This document shows, one piece after another, positions 1 to 10,500 of a stretch of 14,616 nt of DNA. A model generated the notes under the pieces. It did not search any database and was not told where the DNA came from. It saw only the letters and a program-made list of their open reading frames with translations. This stretch comes from Phoronis ovalis (taxonomy: Eukaryota; Phoronida; Phoronidae). The stretch is taken from NCBI GenBank assembly GCA_028565635.1, contig JAOXYB010031375.1, positions 1 through 14,616 of the forward strand, written 5' to 3'. Every line of letters begins with the position of its first letter. The first letter of the stretch is position 1. Made by a program: the position numbers and the translations under genes.

Positions 1-406
1 AAAAAATCTGAGACCGACGAACGGATAATTATATCGACCTGGAACGGTGCACGGACAAACCCCATTATCCCCTGGTATATAGTTTACAAGTGAATTTAAG
101 ACAGAATATATTTTGGGAGAAATATTTATAACATGGTATACTTTTTAAATTTTTCTATTTACCACAGGGTATATATTAGTAATCATTATTTACCACAAGA
201 TCAGGATGTTTTACTCTGGGCCGCACACCGGATTTTTGACAAGTACCCCCCGGGTAACATGTGTATGAAGTATAACACAGCAAAGTTATTATTTACCAAA
301 TCTGGCACAATTTCAATACAGGAAATAGATCTGCATTAGCATATTATCAGGTATATGAAACATGCACAATTTACTATGTAAACTAATAGAAAAACTATAT
401 ATTTAC
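1..406 (-). other. SPP intron 2 (partial, to left edge)
   Basis: No coding exon or RNA gene seen. It contains three copies of an 11-base motif TATTTACCA(C/A)A at 156-166, 187-197 and 290-300, which could be chance in AT-rich DNA. A 68-codon open frame at 133-339 on the plus strand has no recognisable content. Confidence 0.7.
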
Positions 407-505
407 CTGAAAAATGATGTATATTCCAAATAATGTACAGCTTGCTATTATGGGAAACATGGCTGCGTCTTTACTGGACATGGTCTCTGGTTTTTCTCCA
501 TTATC
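407..505 (-). CDS. HM13: SPP coding exon 2
   Basis: 33 codons between a TCGTAG acceptor (AG at 507-506) and a CAG|GTAAAT donor (GT at 406-405), phase 0 on both sides. It begins DNGEKPETM and ends GIYIIFQ, the conserved region at the start of SPP helix 2. I found no third SPP exon (expected to encode a Y-I-N-L-L-type helix) between 1 and 406. Confidence 0.94.
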
Positions 506-1009
506 CTACGAAAAATATGATAATTCACTGAATGCAGTACAACTACAAGTCATTATTGAAACCATGTCCATGGCATTTAATTTCAACACCAGAAAAAACA
601 TATGTTCCTAATCATAATCATATATTGCCCGGGTGCATGTATTTCAACTATCTTCATTACATAATAAGACTATAAACCTTGGAATCTATATTTTAAGTGA
701 TCTAAGTAATACAAAGTAAAATCCCATCTTATAAACTGGGCATCTGCGATTGTATTTCCATAACAATTTCTGAAAACCGAACATGAGACGGAAGCCGGTC
801 TTTTTTCAACGTGTTTTTACCTTTTGTTCCTTATGGTATCTGACAGACCGAAAAGAACCAATAAAAATAGGAACTATAGCCATCAGAAATAAACTTCCAT
901 ATGCAATGGCCATTCCCTCTGGAGTTGCTGGTGCCCTAGCCGAAGCATTCACGCTACCAGCTGCCTCTTTTAAAGATTCATTCACAAGACTGCTAGCTTC
1001 GTCTGCCAT
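407..1009 (-). CDS. HM13: Signal peptide peptidase (SPP, HM13-type), N-terminal part, two exons, gene continues past left edge
   Basis: SPP is a multi-pass ER membrane aspartyl protease that cleaves leftover signal peptides inside the membrane. Exons 1009-821 and 505-407 join in phase 0 to give 96 residues. The segment TPEGMAIAYGSLFLMAIVPI followed by a GSFRSVRYHKEQK stretch corresponds to the first membrane helix and following loop of animal SPP. Exon 2 gives PETMSSKDAAMFPIIASCTL, a highly conserved SPP segment starting the second helix. N-glycosylation sequons at N10 (NES) and N21 (NAS) sit almost exactly where human SPP has its two N-terminal glycosylation sites. The ATG at 1009 has A at -3 and G at +4, and is preceded by an in-frame TAG 12 bases upstream. 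The catalytic YD and GLGD motifs lie in later exons outside the window. Homology is very secure; the symbol is by analogy with the vertebrate gene. Confidence 0.95.
506..820 (-). other. SPP intron 1
   Basis: A 315-base intron with GT (820-819) and AG (507-506) boundaries. Nothing else recognised inside it. Confidence 0.85.
821..1009 (-). CDS. HM13: SPP coding exon 1
   Basis: 63 codons from ATG (1009-1007) to the AAG before the donor GTAAAA (820-815 on the minus strand); intron phase 0. It holds the lumenal N-terminus with two sequons and transmembrane helix 1 (about residues 32-53). Confidence 0.95.
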
Positions 1010-1223
1010 GATTGAATGCTACGTCAAATCTCGAATGAAATCACGCAGCGATTTCAAAGGCAATTTCCTGTGACGTTTTTAATTACAGAAAATACAGTTC
1101 TTACATATTGATTTAACAATGATAATTCGAGTTTTGTTACCCATAAAAGTAGTCATAGAATTGCATATTATTGTTTATATCTGGCTGTTCATTATACCCG
1201 TGATTCATATGTAAACAGCCAAT
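1010..1223. promoter_or_regulatory. Short divergent (bidirectional) promoter region between SPP and the methyltransferase-like gene
   Basis: Only 214 bases separate the two start codons, which face away from each other, so both core promoters and 5' ends must lie here unless upstream non-coding exons sit inside the neighbour. Visible elements are TGACGT half-sites (CRE/ATF type) at 1021-1026 (reverse) and 1071-1076 (forward), a forkhead-type GTAAACA at 1211-1217, and a CCAAT pentamer at 1219-1223 directly next to the plus-strand ATG. No clear TATA box fits either gene. Transcription start sites cannot be placed from sequence alone. Confidence 0.7.
1209..1214 (+). promoter_or_regulatory. Start-stop minimal uORF (ATG TAA) just before the main start
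   Basis: ATG at 1209-1211 is followed at once by TAA at 1212-1214, in the same frame as and 9 bases before the main ATG at 1224. The TAA also fixes 1224 as the first usable in-frame start. If the mRNA starts upstream of 1209, this could stall ribosomes or reduce initiation. Its presence in the transcript is not shown. Confidence 0.4.
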
Positions 1224-1553
1224 ATGGCTGCCTGCAGACGAAGTTTTTGGAAGGTCGTCAAATTAAAATTGATTTTAATTACGTTTTCGTTGTGCATAGA
1301 TTTAAGTATTAGTCTTTTGAATTCTAAAATCAGTTTAAGCAGTCACAGAACATTCTTGAGAGCCGGTAATTTTGATAATAATGACGTAAATGAACAATAT
1401 CTTTTCGATAAATCGTCCAAGCGAAATGTAGAGTTATTTAGAAAGTTTTATACAAGTGCGGATTCCACAAGTCAAATTATGGATATTACGAAAGTGTATC
1501 AAAATTATGTAGACTTGGAAAATACCCATACAACTAGGAATACTTTAGAGATG
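1224..1553 (+). CDS. Methyltransferase-like gene, exon 1 (residues 1-110)
   Basis: Starts MAACRRSFWK, followed by a hydrophobic stretch (L14-L32, with K13 and K15 at its edge) that could be a cleaved signal peptide or a type II anchor. The rest is mostly polar, with a run KVYQNYVDLENTHTTRNTLE before the donor ATG|GTAAGA (GT at 1554-1555), phase 0. A TGACGTAA CRE-like motif lies inside at 1382-1389. Confidence 0.88.
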
Positions 1554-4500
1554 GTAAGACCCAAGGTTCAAATTACGTCATAATAAAAACGTACGCACAG
1601 AAAGTTTAGTACAATAAAGGGTCAAGGCATGTCAGTTTCTAGTCCTGGTTCATGACGTTCGGCATAATAGCTCTTGATAATCTGTCTTGTGAGCTGTGCG
1701 AACAGTCATGGAATCTTACTTAGCCAATTACTTTGAAATGTATATAATTCCTACATAATAAGTTTATAACATCATTGTCCTGATACTCTCTCCTATTTTC
1801 ATTATCCAACATTAACTTCCACTACTCATTCGGTAGGAATTACATAGATTTGGCTATGTAAGATCCATGACTGTTCGCACAAGTCAGATTATCAGGAGCT
1901 AGTGCAGAACGTTATGAACAAGGACTAGTCAGTTTCTATAAACTCCTCTGCCGTCAAATCCTATACCTACGTTTTCATATACTAAATGTTTAAAAGTTGG
2001 AAAAGGCATTTCTGAACCATGCCCCTGTGTCCTTTGGCTCTACCTTTAAATTCTAAGCCAGAAATTCCTAATGCTTGTATGAATAATAACAGGCCCAATA
2101 TCTGACGTATGGGTCTTAACATTTTTCGATTCAAAAACTATCGCATTTCAAATGTAATAAAAACTCGCTCGTACGATAAAATTATTAATACAGGAATACT
2201 ATGCTGGCTTTAGTTTGTTATTATCAAGTAGTCTATACATGTCAACAAATCAGATGGTTAAAATTCAGTGAAAATCAATGTAGACCCTCGGGAGACACCA
2301 TTATGGCCACTTTGTATTTTTTTAGTTAAAATTCAGCAAATGTTGTGCCACAAGAAATATTTATATTTTTTAACAAACTAAGACCATCGGAGCATTGCTG
2401 TATGAGAATTTTCATGGTTTTTGTTAATTACAAAAGGCGATAGTTTTTGAATTATAGGAAAGTGTTAGGACCAATATGTCAGTATTGAGGCTATTATTAG
2501 GACTATATTTATTCATAAAACCATGGTTAACTATGAAATCATACCTCTTTCCTGGCCTAACAGTTAATACAGCATGGCCTATTCCTGCTGGACTTCGAAA
2601 TTTGAAAAGGGATTGATTCTCTTTCCTGAAAAGATCAACACTTTTCTATAAACGTTTTCATTCACGCATTAGTACCCAATTTTTCACAAAGTCCTATTCA
2701 TTTCTGAGTTCTGCAAACTAAATAATTTTTTGCCATTATTTATGTAAACGAGTGTTTGATATTTTCAGAAAACTTATATAGAGGAACAACTTTTGAATAC
2801 AATGGTGGTAGATATGTTTTGGTCTGTCATCAAATATGGTTATTTGTTTAAAACTGGTAAGATTAATATTAATTACTGTATTACAGCATCGTTGGTAAAT
2901 GTAAAACCATCTCCATAAACACTATCCATAAACACAATGTATTCAGCTTATTTTAGTAGCTTATTATGTCACTTGGACAATGATTTTTGTAACAGAACGT
3001 TGAAATTTAAAACATTGTGTTGTGCCACAAGTTCCTTAAATGATCTCTGAACTGATCTTTTTTAAAAATACTACAAAAACATTCATTCATTTTCTAGCAT
3101 CAACTCTTACATTGATGATGAACCAGCAAAATTTTTCTCAATGATCATATTGAAAGCCATAAAACTTGAAATCTTTAATTGCCTTTTTTGTGTATTTATA
3201 AATTTACCATGTGTTGGTATAAGCACTGTATGACCCATTAGTCTTTTATACACTTCTGAAGATTGTGTGAGAATCCTTTTTTATCCTTATGAACACATTT
3301 AGCTCTGCTGTTCTTGTTTAGCCTACACTGCTGAAGATGGTGTGAGAATCCCTTGGTATTCTTATGAAATGTCGGATTATATTCTTGACACTGGAAGTCT
3401 TTTAGAGATAGGTACTGGTAAAACTGCATGTCGTCTTGCTGAAAGAAATTCGAAAATTACTGCAGTAGCTGTCGTAACAACAAGTATGTACTATTATTAT
3501 ATTTTGTATAGTTATGAGGAAGTATTTATAATTAGCTCATTCTTTTGTGGTATTAGCCAATGAGCATGCCCAAGCTGGAATATTTTGTTCAAGCAATATT
3601 GTATGCAGCTAGCAGTCACTTGGACACTACTTGTATATTAGAGGAAATGTTGCTAATAGATAGCAACATGTAATGCTGACCCTTGACATCTATATTTATA
3701 CTGCTATAACAATGATCATGATGACTATATACCTTTTACTGAGCACACTAAAGAACTAGTAATGTTAACATCCAGACCAGGGAGTAATTTTCTGAAAGCT
3801 TTTCCTTATATTTAATTAAAAGCTGTTCTTTTATAATGAAACAATATATTACAAATTCTGAAGTAAACAAAAATTGTTGTTTATTAATGCTGTATTTTGA
3901 CCTGATTATACTTCTTCAGATCAGTTGTTAGCAAACATCATTGAAGATGCAAGATCAAATGGTCTGGCTAACCTGTATATTGGTAGTTTAGATGCTGGTC
4001 ATATCCCAAGTCTTGTTGAAGATTTTTACTCAGATCCTCAGGTATGTATTACACAGTATGCTTTTTATAGTCCTTGATATCTACTGTGACAGCTTATGAC
4101 ATGACTTACAGCCCTAGCTATCAAACATTGGTTTTAGCACTGGAAACCTTATTTGAATTGACATACCATAGACGTATGACCATTTTGTAACAAAACAACA
4201 TTCCTAAAATTTTGATAGTAAAAAACAGTGGTGCCATAGTAAATCATCAAGTTTCATAAGATGCTAGAAGTTTAAATTGATAGACTTGCATTTGATGCCT
4301 GTTCAATATTCATTTATAAAAGATTCTAAAATGCTTTACAGGTATTTACATGATGTGTGATTTGTAGAAGCCTGTAGAACTATGCTTCTTTTATAATAAG
4401 CCCATGACATATTGGAAACCCCATGGTACACAGTAGACTATTAGTAGAAATGGGTGTTTTGCTATTTAAAATAGTATATTGTAGTAGACTTATCCTTATC

Positions 4501-7500
4501 TATTCCACAGGTCACATTCCTCACTGGTCTTCTTAGCAATTTAACATCTTTAACTGGAACTTTATTACCACATGAGTTTGAAGAGCTGATAGCTCAAACA
4601 TTATCCGTCTCATCGCAAGTATTTGTTGCCAACATTGATTCTAAAGATTCGAAAATGGTAAGGGCAATTTTAAAAGCATTTTCGCAGTGCCAAGGGAATA
4701 TTCTCACAATATGCTCCTATATTACCCTTGGCATAACTAGTTGTAAATTCATGCATTTGACCATAGTGCCCCCAAAGAAAAAGTGAAAAAGTAGGTCATG
4801 ACCTAGGCAAGGAACAGCCAATCAAATCGATTATTGCAAAGGGCATAAAACAGAATTGTAAGATGAAAAACTGATGATGAAATTGATAATGTTCATTTTG
4901 GTTAAAATGTCTTCAAACAGTGGACCAGTAGTTTCTTACTATGATTCAATCAAGGAGTGATCATGACGGTTAATATTTGACAGAATGGATAATGATGACA
5001 TGTGTGATTCACAGACTGTTCAAGGTTTGAATGTGCGGTGGAAGAAAAATAGTGATGGTCACTGTTGTTTATAAGGCGTATGTATTTGAATATTTTCTTG
5101 TAATTTTGGCTGTTGGTAAAGTTCTTCTTGTAGGTAAATAAACATATATTGTCCGATATTATTGCCTTATCTTTCAAACAATTTCGATCACCACCTCAGT
5201 TACTAAAAATTCTGTTTTAAAAGTTTCGCAATCACATGTGGAGAGTGTGATTTTCTCATGGCTTGAAGATGCCCTATATGTTGCATTTGTTGAGCAATTA
5301 TGCATTTGGAATTAATTGCTATTAAAGTGTGATATGATTACTATGGCATTGAAAAGGCTGCATCACTTTTGATGACTTACATCTGTGATAATACCGGATG
5401 ATAAAATATGTTTGAACTCTAACAAAACACGTGGTGCTGCCTAAGGATACACCTGTCCATCATACTAGAATATCCAGTCTCATGTGGCATCGGAGTTAAC
5501 AACTAAGGCTGTTATCTGTCTGTTTTCTGTCCGATGCCATCAAAACAAATTAAAGCAATAACTTTATTTGTGTTTGCTTGACATAAAAATGTAGCTAAAT
5601 AAAAGGTTGATAATGATGAGCCATTTGTCGTGATTTTTTTCTTTATATATGGTATTTCTGAAGTTCGATAGTTTTGGAGACAGGCTTATTCATATCTGCA
5701 CAGAGCCATGTTGATTGTTTACTTGACCTGGAGGTTTGGAATCACTAAAGGTCAAATACACAGAAATAGTACTTATTAGTTATCGCAGGATTCTTCCAGA
5801 GTGTATACAAAGAGATGATCTCTGCATTCAGAGGATGTTTTAAAAGCATTATATGCTGACAAAGAAGATACCGTGCCCCCTATAGATGTAAATTACATGT
5901 ACACTGAATAATAATGTAAGTAACAGCTACCGATGAAAAGATTGAAATAATTTTAAAATTTTCAATCCTATTTCCCTTTAATAGGTTTTTAAATAATTAA
6001 ATGCAAATTTTGCTTGGAACTCCAGGTAGTACATAATGTATATTATGTAATTCTTGTTATAACATTTCCATAATATACAGTGATTTGCTTCTGTACTTAA
6101 ATTTTCATTTATTTTTGCTTTATAGATTTCGTTCTTCAGAAAATCTTGGAAAAATTTAAAATCACTACTTTGGAAAGCTTGTGACATAGCAGATTTGGAA
6201 TGTGAGATTGAAATGGTATCTGGTTTACCTGAATGGAATCAGGGAAATTCTCTGGCTTATGTAAGAGTAGTTCGTGCAGCAAGATACCTCCCAGCTTCAT
6301 TCTGCTATAGACTTGTCCCTGAATCAAAGGTAAACGCAATCAATTCATATAACACTTAATGGCTCTTCCATTACAAAATGTATAGTATTTTAAAATAGTT
6401 TTGCTCCTTTATCCTCTAGTAATTCAAACCCTTTTCATGCTCCTTCCTGAAAGATTAAACATGCTCACCAGCACTTCAGACATTTTGTAACCTCTACTCC
6501 CCATGTAATTGGGGCTTCTATTCAACACAAGAGACTTTGTTTGGATACTGTCATGTTTAAATACCGTCATGCTAAGACTGGTCGTTTATGAAAAGCTAAA
6601 AAAGTGTAGTAAACAAGACTGAACAAGTTAATCAGGTGATGATACATGTTAATTTATAAATATTATTTGGTTCCTTTTTTTCTGGATGATAGTTCAGGTT
6701 GACTTTGTCTTCACCTAATGTCAGTCAGTGAACTTGAAGAGTGGTTTAGATGCTGCACAAGAAGTCTAGTGACATTGGTTTTAAAAATATTTATTTCGTT
6801 TTGGGAGAAATTTCTAACAAATTTTCTCTGAAAATTAATTCGAGAGATTCGCGGTAGTCGGTATGAATGATCTTCTTTTGGGTTCTGCTTTAAATGTTTG
6901 TGAAAGGTGCATGATTCGACTGACAAGCACACATAGTTCTTACAGTTACCTACTTTGGTGGTGGAATACCTCTTAGAAACCACACTGTTTGGTTAAGGTG
7001 CATGTAAATGACAGCATGTCTGTGGCTGAAAAAGTGTATTTTGTAAATTTTCATTGTTATGTTGCTGGCTGGTGGGTTTATGAATTTATAGCTTAATGCT
7101 AAGCTAGACCCTCGTTACTGTTTAAAGAAAAATTTGTGAAAAATCCGCATTGCATTTTTTTCACACAAAATAATTTTATTCTGAAACTTTAACATTCCTG
7201 CTATGTTATGGTGATATTTTTAGACTTGTGTGTGCAATGCATAAAATCGGATTAATGTTTTATGACACCTCATAAAAATCATAATGTACATCCTACAGCA
7301 AAATCCTGGGGATCTAAATTGGAGCTAACTACTATTTTAAGATGTAAACGATATTTCCATTATTTGTTATGGCCAAATTGTAAATACCGTGAATAATCTT
7401 TGAATTATTAATTAATGTTTAAAAAAATGTAATTTTTTTATTTGCTGAAAAACTAAATTGATTATATATCCAAAATCCCTGGTGCAATTTAAAAATGGTC

Positions 7501-10500
7501 AAAAACAAATGGGAATATCGATTACTTGCTAAAAATATAGTTAGCCGGAATTTTGTTTGATCTACTCGGTTTTCCCATAGGATGCACCTAATGATTTTTG
7601 TAGGGTGCAATTAAATTTCATACATTTTACACAATAGTTTGAAAATACCATTGTGACATAGTTTGAATGTTAAAGTTTTAGAAAACATCTATTTTGAGTG
7701 AAAAAAATGTAATGCGGATTTTTCACGAATTTTTATTTAAACAGTGACGAGGGTCCAGCTAAGCCCTTAAGTTTGTTTTGAATTTTGTTCAGAAACTGGA
7801 AGGAGCACTGTGCACCTCCACACCAAGCTGTAGCCGAATGCACCATGGTTGAGCAAATGTTTGATTTAAACATATTTTTAATTCAACTATTTAACATTGT
7901 TTACCTTTGGGAAGGTTGTTAGGCAGAGGGACAAAAGTTAAAGAATGGTCATTTTTGAAAGTTGTGTCGGCAAAACTGATATAATGTGTTATTTATAATC
8001 AAAAGTAAACAAAAAATAATTATTATTGTTTTCTTGACAAGCCTGGTAACCTTACTCCTTTCCTCTTTTTAAGTGTACTCGACTTTAATTTTACTTTGTA
8101 GTGTTTAATTGTAAGCAGTAACCAGACAGATAATGTTACTGTGCACTTTAGTGATGGGACTTCAATTCTTTCTCCTGCTAGTTATAAAACTGTACCATTG
8201 TGTGTAGTGTTAAACATAGGTAAGAAATTTGAGTAATTGAACAATTCCATCTTTAATATATAATTATCTAAGATGTTGTTGGCTAAAATGTTAGGTTCTG
8301 ATTGTAAATATTGCTATACTATTGTTCAGAAAGCAAATGTCAACAGTGTATGATGAAATATTTCTAAGAAATTTCAATTGGCTTCTGTACCATATTAATA
8401 GCAATATTACAGTTGTTACATTTTTTTGGTAGGACCCACCGAGTACACACGAAAGAAGCTACTGCAACAGTTCCTGAAAATTCCGTACAGTCGTAAATTA
8501 AGTAGCAGATCTTTGGTATTGAATGAAGGGACCTTGATGTACGCTCAGTATGAGGTAAACATAGCTAATAAAGTGACGAACAAGCTATATTATGCTTACA
8601 TCCTATATCACCATATATACCTATTGCATTATACATTAGGTTAGTAATAATTATGTGCATGGACGAATGTTGATTTACAGATTTCTAGCTGCAGATAAGA
8701 CAATATATGATGTTAATACATAAAAAGATTGTTTAACAAAAAATTTATGAATACAGTACAGCTGTAAAAGCTGTGTGATATCAGCTTGTATTGCAACACT
8801 ATAATTATGATGAATTATCTGCATGCTTGCATTACAGGCTGGACAATTGAATGTGGATTTGTACTTGCCTGAAGCACAGTTGTTACATAAAGTTGTCAGT
8901 GGTGTGGCTGGAGTTGATGCACAAAGGCCACCAGAAAATAAGCCAATACATGTAAACACACATTTTGAAAAGGAACCAGTAAGAATCAAGTTTTGTTTCA
9001 CAAATTATTCATCTGTTTCTGTTCCAGTTTTTCAGATATTCGCCTGTTGTCAGTGTTGTCTGCAGTAACAATTAAATATGTAATTTTGGGTTTAGATAAT
9101 ATTATTATCAAAAGCCTACAACACTCTACACTGCCCTGTTTTCCCAAAGTTTTATGAATGTGAGCAATTGTGAAAACTCTTTACTAAATGAGGATATATC
9201 TGGTTTGGTTGTTTTCTTCATTGGTAGTATTGGTTTCGTGAATGTAGATTTGTATTTAATATTATTTTGACATTTTTGCAGCCCAAGGTGCAGAATGTTG
9301 TAAAACCCACCAATAAAGCACGGATTTCTGAACAAGTAGATGGTGTAGCTGAAATGTGGATAAGAGTGAATGAAAACAACCCTTCCAAAGGAGAACGAGA
9401 CAACAGATGGGCTGAAAACTGGGATAGAGAGAATGCATACACAACAAAGCAACCTGAGCATGAGCTAATGGATGAAGCATGGAATCGTGAAATTAATGAG
9501 GATACTGAACATAATCAAACACCAGGCCCAAACAATCTTGGTGACAACGAGTTAAGAAGGGATGAACAAGAATTAAGACAAGCCATGGGGTCATTTCATA
9601 ACATTCCCATGAAAGGAGAAAGGAATGAGATTGGTCTTATTCCAAATGTTAATGTAAAGGAACAGTTAATTCCGTCCCCTGGTGTCCCTTTACAAGATCC
9701 TAATGGTGTTCATGACCAAGTTTCGCTGCATAATGGTAATCAAGGTCACAAACCTCTGTTCATTCCGTCCCATGATGTACAGATACAAGATTCAGTTGTT
9801 CCACGTGTCCAAGGTTTGAGTAATCAACAAGGTTTACTTAATAATGGTAATTGGGGTCTCAAGCGTGGTGGAAGAAAAAGGCTGGGTAAAACAAAGCATA
9901 ATAAGGATTCTACTGTGAAAGATAAAACAATTCAAACATATAAGCAAAATGAGAGGGCCGGAGACAGTGAAAGATATAAGAATGTTCACAAAATTCCTAC
10001 AGAACGTCTCACAGACCGTGTGGTAGGAAATGATGGGAATGTACATGAAAATCAAGTGCTTAACCAAAACCATGCCCAAGGTTTATCAAATGAAAATTCT
10101 CAGCATCAAAGTCAACTCCTAAGGTTTGATGGAGATCAGGAAAAAAATGGAGAAAATGTGGAGAATAGTCCATCAAGAAATGTTATTTATTCTCAAGATA
10201 ATCCTAATGTTATCAATCAGCAATTTCAACTACCTGATTTTACTAAGTCAGTTTATATGAAAAGTGATAAAAAATTGTTAGATCTATTAAAAGCAAAGAT
10301 TTCTGAAAATGAATTGCATAATATTTCTCCAGAGAAACCAGGAAGAATTGATAATCAGCACCATAAACAACACAATGCTAATACAGAGTTGGAAAAGGAT
10401 GAACAGTATGAAAGAATAAGTGAACATGATGACAACAGGCAGAGCAATATGAAGCAAAAATTTGCAAATAATCCAACTAGACTCATAATGGGTGAGAACT

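Larger units (their letters stand above)
1554..2768 (+). other. Intron 1 (1,215 bases)
   Basis: Holds two inverted-repeat elements (1640-1927 and about 2017-2577), a TTACGTCA motif at 1573-1580, and no coding exon that I could support. The reading phase across the join is consistent without extra exons. Confidence 0.8.
4658..6125 (+). other. Intron 5 (1,468 bases)
   Basis: No exon or mobile element with clear ends was found. It holds three small palindromic sites (4688-4733, 4792-4805, 5485-5539). Several open frames on the minus strand have no recognisable content. Confidence 0.7.
6330..8101 (+). other. Intron 6 (1,772 bases, longest in the window)
   Basis: Its central 670 bases are a fold-back element (7097-7766). 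The left part includes a 90-codon open frame on the minus strand (6983-6711) with no recognisable domain. No additional exon is needed for phase. Confidence 0.8.

Noticed and set aside
1-406. A third SPP exon on the minus strand
   Set aside because: No stretch encodes the expected Y-I-N-L-L-type helix; the exon must lie left of the window.
783-1073. 96-codon open frame on the plus strand
   Set aside because: It is the antisense shadow of SPP exon 1, whose minus-strand product matches the family clearly.
2281-2290. TAGACCCTCG shared between the loop of the second fold-back and the terminus of the intron 6 element (7104-7113)
   Set aside because: Only 10 bases are shared with no flanking similarity, so a common origin cannot be supported.
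6711-6983. 90-codon minus-strand open frame with several Cys and His in intron 6
   Set aside because: The Cys/His spacing does not fit a THAP or other zinc-finger pattern I know, there is no start context or neighbouring exon, and it lies inside an intron.
7419-7610. 63-codon minus-strand open frame
   Set aside because: Lies in the loop and right arm of the fold-back element; no protein similarity.
9267-9281. ATG at 9267 as a start of a separate 487-residue gene
   Set aside because: A TTTTTGCAG acceptor ends at 9281 and the phase matches exon 9, so these bases are intron.
9126-9461. 111-codon and overlapping minus-strand open frames opposite exon 10
   Set aside because: Shadows of exon 10 and intron 9; hydrophobic composition simply reflects the complement of Asn/Gln/Glu-rich codons.
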